Made by a program: the position numbers and the translations under genes. Source: Petrolisthes cinctipes (Eukaryota; Arthropoda; Malacostraca; Decapoda; Porcellanidae). From it: a stretch of DNA of 64,000 nt. Below the pieces are notes generated by a model. It was given only the letters and a program-made list of their open reading frames with translations, was not told the origin of the DNA and made no database searches. Positions within the stretch are counted from its first letter, which is position 1; every line of letters starts with the position of its first letter. Positions 39,995 through 49,310 of the stretch are shown here, piece by piece. Location of the stretch: positions 57,501 through 121,500 of the forward strand of contig JAWQEG010000508.1 of NCBI GenBank assembly GCA_033782935.1, in the 5' to 3' direction.

Positions 39995-40186
39995 TTTTTG
40001 CAACAGAGCAACTTGCAAGGTAAAGACTTCACGGGAGTACAGTGACTAACATAGTTCAAGGACAAGTTGAAGGAATCTGCTTGTAAATTCTCTCAAGTAA
40101 TTTCTTCAGTGGGTAATCTTACGACCTCTAACGAGGGAGATAAACCACAAATTCTTCACCTACAAGAAACACCTGCTTCAACATAA
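39983..40186 (+). pseudogene. Possible broken start of gag or leader reading frame
   Basis: A 68-codon frame starts with ATG inside the primer-site region. It is interrupted only by TGA at 40043-40045 and TAG at 40052-40054, and stops at TAA 40184-40186. Both internal stops are one G-to-A change from TGG. The residues after them (FKDKLKESACKF) look like ordinary protein. It may be an N-terminal gag exon or domain that has decayed, or chance. I do not recognise a domain. Confidence 0.3.
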
Positions 40187-40860
40187 CTGCAACTGATATA
40201 CAGAGAACCTCATCTACTTCACAACAAACAATCATCACTTCATCACTACGGCGATCCTGTTACGTAAATGCTTTCGTAAGGACAACGCCATCACTCCATC
40301 ACCTCCACGCTGACGCCTCCTTATACGTAAATTCTCTCGTAAAAAGGCAAGTCAACGTTCATCATCTTCACTCCAATTACGACTGTTAGTGTGTTAGTGT
40401 GCGAGCTAACTAATCATCGCTTCGTCACTTCACGGTCGTCGCCCCTTCACCACATCGTCGCCTCGTCAGGCAACGCCCCAACAAAACTTCCACTCGTCGT
40501 CATCGTCGTTGCAACTACAGTCAACTAAAGTAGGTACACATTACATGTTACATTACATTATTTTTCACTTGTCCACGAACATGTTAGAAGATAGGTTCCT
40601 CAATAACAGCCCAGACAACAGAAAACAAGTGCCACATTAAAACAAAAGTAAAGATATTATCCCTCATTAATCCAAAGGTATCATAACTAACTTCGAATAT
40701 CCCTGATAATGATTCACTAGCCTCCAAGCTAGATTCCTCTACCTCCCTAAGTTTCGTTTGTGGTTCCAACACATTCGAGTACATTCCTTTCTTTCTCCAA
40801 ACCTTACCCCCATTAAAGCCTCCATCTGGTATACTATATTAACCTGTATTTTCTCCAACA
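40187..40860. other. Leader region without a recognisable gene
   Basis: The region holds simple CGTCGTC and ACTTCATCAC-like low-complexity sequence. Short direct echoes occur, such as TACGTAAATGCTTTCGTAA (about 40261) and TACGTAAATTCTCTCGTAA (about 40324). Reading frames are short on both strands. It is probably the untranslated leader plus decayed gag. Confidence 0.5.
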
Positions 40861-41430
40861 ATGGCTACCCCTCCACAATCTCCGACTGTCTCTGCTCTTC
40901 TAACAACTTCTTCTAACCCCACTAACTCTACTATGCAAGCAATGAGAATTTTACCCACCCACAATTATTCAAAGTACTATACGGGAGATAATCCACAGAA
41001 TTTAACGTCATATGCTACATTCAGACAGTCACTTATTGTTGTTTTTGGGGATGGTAAACTACATAATTCATTATCATGGGTTCAGAGAATAATTAAAACA
41101 AAGGCTGACAACATAACTACAAGTGAACCAGCAAAAGCACTTGCACTATCAGGGTCTCTAGCTTTAAATTCGAAGGAATCTCGTATCATACATCGTGAAT
41201 TACAGATTACTCAATCCAAGGGTACGAAGATTTTTAATTTTGATGCCACACCTACTCAAGGGGAATCACAAGGAAAACGTTGCAAACACTGTAACGACAG
41301 TAATCATAAATACAGTCATTTACATGAGTCAAAGTCGCATTCCTCAGATGAATGCATGATCCTTAACAGAATGAAACGGGACTGGCACAATCGAAACATG
41401 ATGCATGAAACGAGACCGCCACAATATTAA
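40861..41430 (+). pseudogene. gag: gag-like protein remnant, 189 codons, with rearranged zinc knuckle
   Basis: This is the longest open frame in the element and starts at an ATG. The first 30 residues are rich in Ser, Thr and Pro. A zinc-knuckle region occupies residues 141-165: C141-x2-C144-x4-H149 is followed, 10 residues later, by H160-x4-C165. A standard retroviral knuckle is C-x2-C-x4-H-x4-C, so this looks like two knuckles merged or one with an insertion. Gag would coat the genomic RNA in a cytoplasmic particle. At 189 residues it is shorter than typical Ty3/gypsy Gag, and no clear capsid core is recognisable, so it is probably truncated or internally deleted. It lies directly upstream of the protease remnant, in a different frame. 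Confidence 0.6.
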
Positions 41431-41489
41431 AACGTCCCGAAAATATAACTGTAGGCCCTGTCGTCGCATTTACCAATAATATACTATAA

Positions 41490-42051
41490 TTCCCTGTCCT
41501 AGTATCACATAGTAACACCCCCTTAATGATAGACACAGGCGCCGCAGTTTCCTTGTTATCGGATAATTCCTTTAACAAATTGAGCAAATTAGGTCCCCAG
41601 CGGCATTTATAAACCAAGATTGAACAGGTGACATAGAATGGTCAACCATGACAGGCAATAAATTACAGGTCTTAGGGAAACTAACCCTTCCTGTACGGTT
41701 AGCCAAGGGAACTAACCATATTCATAATGAATTTTATGTAATACGAAATTATAAACTAGGTTTATCATACCTTATTAAACAAACCATAATAATAAACCCT
41801 AAACATAAAATAATACATTTTAGGAATTAATGTATTCCAATACAGGATTGTCCAGGCCAAACTATATAAGTCCAGGTAATGTTAACCCTATACATATTGA
41901 AAATGGAGGAAATAACCCCATTATCATAAAGGCCATTGCTGCATATAATATTATATTAACTCCGAATTTCGTCCATAAATTGAAGGTAAAGCTTCCATCT
42001 CATGTACAGCCACACACTACCGTTCTATCCTTAATAGAACTAGTAAAATAA
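41490..42051 (+). pseudogene. pol (PR): Retroviral-type aspartic protease remnant and pol linker, frameshifted
   Basis: The frame 41490-41612 contains M-I-D-T-G-A-A-V-S-L-L, whose DTGA at 41532-41543 is the active-site motif of retroviral aspartic proteases. It ends at TAA 41610. The C-terminal half continues in another frame from 41648 to 41832, with V-L-G-K-L-T-L-P and G-L-S-Y-L, matching the usual flap strand and the GxDxL-like region where the Asp has become Ser. The frame 41830-42051 resembles the spacer between protease and RT. The protease would cleave Gag-Pol. At least two interruptions make it non-functional. Confidence 0.7.
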
Positions 42052-42394
42052 AATATAACCAGGGATTAATTTACATAACTAATGTAAATAGTGAAAATGT
42101 CACTGATATTAATAAACCATTTACCAATATTCATGTAAAGAAAGGAACATATCTATGTGATCTGTACAGATGGAAGTTAGACCAATACCACAAGGAAATA
42201 TTGTATCGGTTCTTACCGAAGGATAAATAGATAGTCGTAAGGGAGCAACTTAGAAATTTGGTCAGTGGACGCGATTTTCCACTTTATCGTGATAATCTCA
42301 TCACTATACTAGCCACATATTAAAATGCGATTGCCCTACCTGGTGAATTATTAAAAAAAAAAAAAAAAAAAAAATATACCATTACTCTAACATC
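42052..42394 (+). pseudogene. Decayed linker before RT, with a 22-A run
   Basis: Coding-like fragments with stops (TAG at about 42229, TAA at about 42321) continue from the protease towards RT. A run of 22 adenines lies at 42353-42374. The run may be a slippage expansion or a sequencing error, and its length is uncertain. No separate gene is seen here. Confidence 0.45.
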
Positions 42395-43250
42395 TCCTTA
42401 ACCCATTTACTCCAGCATATAGACTACCGTACCGCATAGTACACAGACAGTTGTAAACGAAATATTAAATGAAATGATGGATGAGACACTATTAAGAATT
42501 CTAACTCCCATTTTAACAGCCCAATGTTTTTGGTTTCAAGAAACAAATAATGGTGATTTTAGGCCAGTCATTGATTGCAGAAAAAATAAATAATGCTACA
42601 CTTAAAGATAAATATTCCCTCCCTCCTTTAAGATGTTTTGTCTAACATTGGTGAAACAAAACCTATGATATTCTCCACATTAGACTTGGTCAGTGGAAAC
42701 TGGCAAATAACATTAGATGATAAAATTCAACCCATTACAACATTTAATACTTCCCATGGTTATTATGAATACATTCGTAGACCATTTGGTTTATGTAATG
42801 TTTCATCCACATTTCAGCATATGATCAATTTTCGTATTGGTTTTATTAATAACGTAGTCATCGCTAATCTCAACGATTTGTTTATTTTCATACTAAGTAA
42901 CTATAAAGAAGGTTATACAGAGATTACATTAGGTAGGCCTCAAACTTTAAGTGTCTATGTCTCAGTTTCTTACCAGGAACTTATCATTTTTAGGTTATCC
43001 ATTTAACCGCCCCTGTGCTCCATACACAATCTGATAAAATACGAGCAATGAGAGTATTCACTATTCTAAATAAATGTTACTAACATAAAATCATTCTTGG
43101 TTTTATGTTCTTATATAGAATCTTTGTAAATTATTTTCCCAATAACTAAACACCTAAATAATCCCCTCGAGAAAGATACAAATTTTGTATGGATGCCAGA
43201 AAAACAGCTAAGCTTTGAATTATTAAAGGTTAATTAATGTAAGCTTCAAT
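42395..43250 (+). pseudogene. pol (RT): Reverse transcriptase remnant (fingers to connection), catalytic motif destroyed
   Basis: N-terminal RT motifs appear at about 42395-42600: P-Y-R-I-V, then W-F-Q-E-T-N-N-G-D-F-R-P-V-I-D-C-R-K, typical of Ty3/gypsy RT. A frame shift precedes the frame 42638-43006. In it motif A is F-S-T-L-D-L-V-S-G (Asp16 kept) and motif B is R-R-P-F-G-L-C-N-V-S-S-T-F-Q. The YxDD motif C, however, reads N-L-N-D (42866-42877), so the tyrosine and the first catalytic aspartate are lost. Thumb and connection echoes follow in other frames: D-K-I-R-A-M-R-V-F at about 43035, then L-Y-R-I-F-V-N-Y-F-P. RT would copy the RNA genome into DNA. This copy cannot. Confidence 0.85.
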
Positions 43251-43253
43251 TCT

Positions 43254-43640
43254 TACGTTCCCAAATATTCATTGTCTTTTATGGAGTGTACAGATGCTTC
43301 TTCAGTAGGCTACGGCGCTGTACTTATGTAAGAGATAGCTATGGGTCTATGTCAGGTATGTACTTATGCTTCAAGAATATTAAGTACGCAGATAACTCGT
43401 TACTCTGTAACAAAACAGGAAACTTAAAGCAATATTATGGGCACTTCGTACTTTGAGAGAAATCATATTAGGCTATCCTTTACATGTTTTCGCAAATTAT
43501 CAAACGATCCGTGGCTTACTATAACCTCAAACCCTAACGGGAAAATTAGCCAGATAATGTCTAACAATTCAGGAATTTCTCCCGCATATTGATATTAACT
43601 ATCTTGTAGGACGATTAATAAAGTAGTAGATCCCTTAAAC
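43254..43640 (+). pseudogene. pol (RH): RNase H remnant
   Basis: C-T-D-A-S-S-V-G-Y-G-A-V-L begins at 43287 and carries the first catalytic Asp (43293-43295) of Ty3/gypsy RNase H. A TAA follows at 43329, where many relatives have Gln. Downstream, Y-A-S-R-I-L-S, then I-L-W-A-L-R-T-L and Y-P-L-H-V-F, match the family order with a frame change. R-stop-C at about 43553 falls where R-W is usual. A frame reading L-N-K-V-V-D-P-L can be seen near 43620 after a 1-bp shift, as at the RNase H/integrase boundary. The domain would degrade the RNA strand during reverse transcription. Confidence 0.75.
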
Positions 43641-43720
43641 AGTCATCTGGTCCTTTTAGTTCCGAGGACACCCATGGACTTTGACCTTAATGCGGTTCGT
43701 AAACATTACCAAACAATTCT

Positions 43721-45499
43721 ATGATGAATGTAATAAAATATTCATTAAAAACTGAGGATGAAAATAATGGCCCAGAACTACCCAGTCACTTAAATATATT
43801 TTCCCTTCATGATGATATTATTTACAGAAAACTTAGGAAACGTGATGAAAAAACAAATAGTGATACAACAAATAATGATTCCCTCAGTATTAATTACCCT
43901 TATATCAATACAGCAGCAAGGCATCCTGGGAGAGATAGGTACCTGACCACTCTCCATACAATACACCATTAGCATAAACTAAGGGTAGATGATGAAACAC
44001 ATATATCGCTCAGTGCGAAGCAGGCAATGCAAATAAAGGCCATACATTTGGACCTGTTCCATGACGGGAATCCCTAATCCTGGACGAATCATGGAACGTA
44101 GTAGGAATAGATCTACTTTCCTTACCAATTCCGAATCAGGACGCAAATCAGGTATTACCAATGGTTAACCATTTTCTAAATATTTGGTGGCAGCACCACT
44201 ACAAAAAAAAAAAACGAAAAGGTAAGTGCACATATATATAAAAACCAACTTCATATGACCATATACATGTCTCGATATTATAAAACGTTTATATTACCAT
44301 ATCTCCCAGCATTTAATGGGTTAACAAAACGGCAGCACCGTAAAAATACTAGAAGTACTTCGTGGCACAGAAACAAGGAAAATCCCTCCACATGGGAAGA
44401 CTGCATCGATATGACGGTTAATAAATACTCGAAAATACGGAAATAAAGAAAGAAAAAAACTCCACATGAAATACTATATGGCGTATGGATACGTCTTTCA
44501 TATGATATAAAATTGCCACACGGAATCCATGTTACAACGTGGACAACTACACTGAACGACAGTGAGTTGCATTTCAACAATTTCATCATGATGTACAAAA
44601 CGATCTACAGGCTTGCATGGATATAATGCGTGATCGCCGACATAACAAAACAAATTATGAGCTTGCATGAAAATAATGCGTGATTGCCAACATAACAAAA
44701 CAAATTATGAGCTTGCATGAAAATAATGCATGACAGCCAACATAACAAAACAAATTATGAGCTTGCATGAAAATAATGCATGATAGCCAACATAACAAAA
44801 CAAATTATGAGCTTGCATGAAAATAATGCGTGATTGCCAACATAACAAAACAAATTATGAGCTTGCATGAAAATAATGCATGATAGCCAACATAACAAAA
44901 CAAATTATGAGCTTGCATGAAAATAATGCGTGATTGCCAACGTAACAAAACAAATTATGAGCTTGCATGAAAATAATGCGTGATTGCCAACATAACAAAA
45001 CAAATTATGAGCTTGCATGAAAATAATGCATGATTGCCAACATAACAAAACAAATTATGAGCTTGCATGGAAATATTGCGTAATCGCCGACATAATAAAA
45101 CAAATAACTCAATATGTTCACTCCAAGTGATAACGGGTACCCGATCGAATCTTCACACTTCTTTAGTAGGTAATAAACCTATAATAATGCATAATTTTAC
45201 CAGGCGGTTGATATTGTTTATGTAAAGAGAATAAAGAAATTGGTAAAAGCACGCAAAAACCCAACATCCACAATGAAACCAATCAATATCTCTTGAACAG
45301 TAACAATTCCTCTTCCTAGTAATTTTATCCCTACTATTGATAATAATAATATAAACAATTATAAACAAAAACTCCGATCGGTTTCCAATGATATATAATA
45401 ATTTTTCTTACGGATGTGGCCCACATCAACCTATATAACGGTTTTCGTGTTTATACTCGCGGCGGCTATAAGCTCCGACGAAGTGCATCAAGCGGATAA
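43721..45499 (+). pseudogene. pol (IN): Integrase remnant (zinc-binding, core, C-terminal parts), broken
   Basis: The frame 43721-43972 ends with A-A-R-H-P-G-R-D-R-Y-L-T-T-L, like the H-x-GHLG-x-x-R-T zinc-binding start. The core begins W-N-V-V-G-I-D-L-L at 44092, keeping the first catalytic Asp (44110-44112). The block containing the second catalytic Asp is not recognisable. The third acidic residue falls in N-G-L-T-K-R-Q-H-R, where Lys (44327-44329) replaces the catalytic Glu. T-P-H-E-I-L-Y-G at about 44459 matches the family end of the core. Coding continues into the 50-bp minisatellite and ends in D-V-A-H-I-N-L-Y before TAA at 45497-45499, like the pol C terminus. It cannot integrate DNA. 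Confidence 0.72.
44611..45106 (+). repeat. Minisatellite, 50-bp unit, ten copies, inside integrase coding remnant
   Basis: Units start at 44611, 44661, 44711, 44761, 44811, 44861, 44911, 44961, 45011 and 45061. The core is GCTTGCATGAAAATAATGCG, then TGATTGCCAACATAACAAAA, then CAAATTATGA. The first and last units share GCTTGCATGG and CGCCGACATA, which none of the eight inner units has. In the first unit the frame reads A-C-M-D-I-M-R-D-R-R-H-N-K-T-N, and in the last A-C-M-E-I-L-R-N-R-R-H-N-K-T-N. This looks like integrase C-terminal coding sequence. A 50-bp unit is not a multiple of three, so the expansion destroys the frame. Confidence 0.93.
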
Positions 45500-45569
45500 A
45501 GATGACGTCTACATTCTGAGAGCTCTCGTTTCCAATTTTATCAAACAGTTGAAAAGAAAAAGGAAATAA
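45414..45569 (+). pseudogene. 51-codon frame with signal-peptide-like start; probable first part of env-like region
   Basis: The frame starts ATG at 45414 and stops TAA at 45567-45569. Residues 8-21 form a hydrophobic stretch (ITVFVFILAAAISS) ending in small residues, as in a secretory signal peptide. An acidic segment (DEVHQADKDD) follows, then a basic tail (KQLKRKRK). Its ATG overlaps the end of the pol frame (stop at 45497-45499) by 86 nt in another phase, which is the position of an env start in retrovirus-like elements. It could also be a chance frame. I infer that it is the decayed N terminus of the env-like protein. Confidence 0.5.
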
Positions 45570-47217
45570 TAAAATATTGGGGAAGAACGATATTATCATT
45601 AATTTTTATAAGGTATCTGACTTATTACATAAATTTTCTGCCATTGAGCAGTGGGTACAGATAAGGTATTTAATGATACACTAGTTTTGTTTGACAGGTA
45701 TCAAACAAATGAAGTTCCCAATTTAAATGTATTATATTCTAAGGTGTCCTTTCACCATTGGGGGCCCTAGGAATGAATTCAACGACTCAGGTAATATTGC
45801 TCGCTTATTATACAAAAAAAAATATAATAGCTTAGAACCATCATCACAGCCCAGAGCGTGATTGGGATATTTTAAGCGGAATTTCATCAACACTATTTGG
45901 TAAGGCTTAGATAGTAATATACAAGCATTATCCCATAAATAAAAAGGTTGCGGGACAAGCCGTTGCAAATCAAGATAAGATAAAGTAACAGGTATATACT
46001 GTATTAGAGTGCAAATCATTGCACAGAAATTAAATACGATTTATATAACTTTACATGATCAACGGATGAAAAGAACTACATATATGGAATAATCATATCA
46101 TGTTTTAGGCTTCTATTTATTTCTGTGAATTAGCAGGAAATGAATTGCAGGTGAGGAACAGAGAGAAATGACAACCATTTATTTCTTAAGAGAATATTTA
46201 CTGCGATTAAGGTAAGATTAACTCACAATTATTACCACTCCAACAGCTACGAAATATAATGGTATAATCAATGATGAAATACCATCTTACTTATTATCTT
46301 CATCCACCTACTTGGTATATTATTATACATTCATGCGTAGTATATTACTACAAGATCATAATCCCATTATTATTAAAAAAAAAAAAAAAAACAAGATAAA
46401 ATGTTTTTCCCAAGCTACGTACTTCACCAATTCCCTATGAAAATGGAAGTAATCCTTTCACATTCGATATTCATCCAATAAGTATTATACTTAGTGATGA
46501 TGTCATCAGTGACAAGTGCCATGTTGCATATCTTCATATATGTTTGTCTTGCATATTTCTTTGCATTTCAGTTGCATATAAATCTCCTAAGGATGCAAAT
46601 TCTCCACTTGCTTGGAATCAAAGTAATACTAATCAAGCCCTATATGCATGTACATTCATATCTATTACTAATCAATATCTCTTTTCGTCATCAATTTTAA
46701 TTTCCACTATCTATACTTACCTGCTGATACACAATTAACATTAATTTACCCTAATCACCCTACACATGGTATGGTTACAGGCTACTATAAAGAAACGGAC
46801 TCATAGGAAATACGATCCAAGGGGATCGTTACCTTGCCTAATAAACATAAACGTGCTTGACAACATGACATAATCTTTTCCACCTTTCACCCTATTTCAT
46901 TTAAAGTCGACTTGTTTAACATCTCCTCATTATCAGTTGTTTCGGAAAAAGTGCAACTATTATGTTATTTAAGGAGAATAGGCTTCAATCATCCTTATTA
47001 TATAATTTGATTCCTCCATATATTGATCAAAATAAAACGGAGTACCAATGTTTATTATCCACTGTCTTATCTTTCTGCCATGTACTATCATATTTATGTA
47101 TTGTATAAGAACGAACTATTGAGGTATACTGAATTATGTTGTATTGAAAAGAATAGGACTGTTATTTCACAGCCTAGCAACACGGCCCCCTTATTAATGT
47201 GTGAACCTTTAGCATAG
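45570..47217 (+). pseudogene. env-like: env-like third region, heavily decayed
   Basis: Coding-like fragments follow one another in shifting frames. I-E-Q-W-V-Q-I-R-Y lies near 45650 and D-T-L-V-L-F-D-R-Y-Q near 45680. R-D-W-D-I-L-S-G-I-S-S-T-L-F-G-K-A begins near 45857 and is followed in a shifted frame by L-D-S-N-I-Q-A-L. It resembles the fusion-peptide segment (G-x-x-x-x-x-L-F-G, then L-D or similar) of errantivirus Env. Later come L-L-P-L-Q-Q-L-R-N-I-M near 46221 and G-I-V-T-L-P-N-K-H-K near 46821, both like Env ectodomain blocks. A hydrophobic stretch near 47052 might be the membrane anchor. These matches are from memory of the family, without alignment. A 17-A run occurs at 46375-46391. 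Confidence 0.5.
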
Positions 47218-47497
47218 GTTAGCTTATATACACACAATAACATGCACCTAGCTAAACACATTAATTTTAAGATGATTTTTATGTGACAATGTATTAATAT
47301 TCATGTATTAAATGATACTATCTATGTTCATTTATGTACAAGGTGTGCCTATGTCTTAAGGTCTATTTTTCGGTTACTATACATGTCTTCATTGTTAATA
47401 TCTTCCTTATTATGAACCCTACCAACATTGTGAACTGGCCTTCTATTAAATAAAGCTTTAATGCCTGGGGGGCCAGGCGGGTAGCGTGATAGAGCGA
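47218..47497 (+). other. 3' non-coding tail before the right LTR
   Basis: This is AT-rich sequence without a usable frame. A G-rich stretch, CTGGGGGGCCAGGCGGG, lies at about 47465-47481. A polypurine tract should touch the LTR, but the bases directly before it (GATAGAGCGA) are only mostly purine. The plus-strand primer site therefore looks degenerate or displaced. Confidence 0.45.
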
Positions 47498-48087
47498 TGT
47501 ACAAGACCCTTCTTACAACAACATGTAACATAAACAACAGACAATAACAAACACAAGAGGGCCAACCTCCTTACCTCCAATTTCTTACTGTCATCTCTAA
47601 ACTCAAGAGAGAGAGGGAGAGAAAGGAGGAGAGAGAGAGAGAGGGAGAGAAAGTAGAAAGAGAGAGAGAGAAGAATTGGGTGGAGCTTAGACAAGAACTC
47701 CACCCCTTTTCAAGAAGATAATAATAATAATAATATCTGAATAGACTTGGCATCTTCCAATAGAGAATGTATATAAGCAGTAAAGTTGAACTAATATGTA
47801 GGATTTCCTAAACTGACTCCCAGGGCTATAACCTGTCTCCATAAGAGAGAGACACAGGCATATCAGACAAGGCATCAAATATAACTCCCTGTATAGAGAT
47901 AAGTATGTATAAATAAATTAAGCCTAAAGAAACTTGTGCAGTCACTTACCTAAGAACACCACAACGCCGAGCTCGCTACCTAAGACCACAACAACCACAA
48001 CAACAACAACAACTACTACGACTACAACTCCGGACTAAGGTACTGTATCAGATCTTGAACGAGTTAAAGCCTTAGAGGACTGGTACA
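47498..48087 (+). repeat. 3' LTR
   Basis: This 590-bp repeat runs TGTACAAG to GACTGGTACA and is collinear with 39388-39977 with six substitutions and no indel. It carries the same GA microsatellite (about 47606-47673), a TATA-like box (47770-47777) and AATAAA (47912-47917). It is followed directly by CCCG and the rest of the interrupted satellite monomer. Confidence 0.96.
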
Positions 48088-48091
48088 CCCG
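48088..48091 (+). other. Right target-site duplication (CCCG)
   Basis: CCCG after the 3' LTR matches 39384-39387. It continues as CCCGTTTATATCTCAAATTC, the second part of the monomer interrupted on the left. Confidence 0.9.
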
Positions 48092-48159
48092 TTTATATCT
48101 CAAATTCAGGCTCAAAACTCCCGAAAATTCGATATTATGGGGTCCCAGAAGCGATCTCT

Positions 48160-49010
48160 ACATGCCTACTCCGTGTTAGAGTATTATAAAAATACAGGCC
48201 CAAAACATGCTGAAAATCGATATTTTAGGTGCCCAAAGTCAATATGTGCATGCATCTTCTGTACCCGTTTTTATCTCAAATTCAGGCTCAAAACACCCGA
48301 AAATTCGATATTTTAGGGTCCCAGAAGCGATCTGTACATGCCTACTCAGTGCTAGAATATTTTCAAAATATAGGCCCAAAACATGCTAAAAATCAATATT
48401 TTAGGTGCCCAAAGTCGATATCTCAAATTCAGGCCCAAAACACCCGAAAATTCGATATTTTGATGTCCCAGAAGCGATTTGTACATGCCTACTCCGTGTT
48501 AGAGTATTTTCAAAATAAAGGCCCATAACATACTGAAAATCGATATTTTAGGTGCCGAAAGTCGATTTCGCAAATTCAGGCCCAAAACACCAGAAAATTC
48601 GATATTTTTGGGTCTCATAAGCGATCTGTACATGCCTACTCCGTGTTAGAGTATTTTCAAAATACAGGCCAAAAACATGCTGAAAATCGATATTTTAGGT
48701 GCTCAAAGTCAATATGTGCATGCATTTTCTGTACCCGTTTTTATCTCAAATTCAGGCTCAAATCACCCGAAAATTCGATATTTTAGGGTCCCAGAAGCGA
48801 TCTGTACATGCCTACTCAGTGCTAGAATATTTTCAAAATATAGGCCCAAAACATGCTAAAAATCAATATTTTAGGTGCCCAAAGTCGATATCTCAAATTC
48901 AGGCCCAAAACACCCGAAAATTCGATATTTTGATGTCCCAGAAGCGATTTGTACATGCCTACTCCGTGTTAGAGTATTTTCAAAATACAGGCCCATAACA
49001 TACTGAAAAT
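48160..49010 (+). repeat. Local tandem duplication, 470-bp offset
   Basis: Segments at about 48169-48540 recur at about 48639-49010. Shared features include CCCGTTTTTATCTC and the A-rich AAAAATCAATATTTTAGG. Differences such as GTATTATAAAAATAC against GTATTTTCAAAATAC show that the copies are not recent. Edges are approximate; the unit is about three monomers. Confidence 0.75.
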
Positions 49011-49310
49011 CGATCTTTTAGGTGCCCAAAAGTCGATATGTGCATGCATCTTCTGTACCCGTTTAAATCTCAAATTCAGGCTCCAAACACCCAAAAATTC
49101 GATATTTTTAGGTCCCAGAAACGATTTGTACATGCATACTCTGTGCCAGAATGTTTTCAAAGTATGGGCTCAAAACATGCTAAAAATCGATATTTTAAGT
49201 GTCCAAAGTCGATATGTGCATGCATCTTCTGTACCCGTTTATATCTCAGATTCAGGCTCAAAACACCCGAAAATTCGGTATTTTTGGGTCCTAGAAGCGA
49301 TCTGTACATG

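Larger units (their letters stand above)
39388..48087 (+). mobile_element. LTR retrotransposon of Ty3/gypsy type with env-like region, 8,700 bp, defective
   Basis: The element has two direct 590-bp LTRs (39388-39977 and 47498-48087) that start TGTACAAG and end GGTACA, flanked by CCCG target-site copies. Between them, recognisable remnants run in the order gag with a zinc knuckle, protease DTGA, RT, RNase H, integrase and an env-like region. RT and RNase H lie before integrase, which is the Ty3/gypsy order and not the Ty1/copia order. An env-like third region suggests an errantivirus-like lineage. Every coding part has stop codons or frameshifts, and catalytic residues of RT and integrase are replaced, so it cannot be autonomous. 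The LTRs differ at 6 of 590 positions. Confidence 0.95.

Noticed and set aside
42353..42374. The 22-A run as the poly(A) tail of an inserted retroposon
   Set aside because: No target-site duplication or new sequence is visible beside it, and RT coding motifs continue directly after it. A slippage tract or sequencing artefact is simpler.
44278..44698. Minus-strand frames of 106 and 66 codons
   Set aside because: They are antisense to the integrase remnant and the start of the 50-bp minisatellite, whose + strand shows family motifs. No independent evidence supports them.
45732..46019. Minus-strand 95-codon frame
   Set aside because: It lies antisense to the env-like fragments that form a collinear series on the + strand. 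I recognise no motif in it.
46494..46738. Two overlapping + frames of 64-68 codons with hydrophobic stretches
   Set aside because: They were considered as a small membrane protein. They fit better as short open pieces of the decayed env-like region, with AT-rich codons giving the hydrophobicity.
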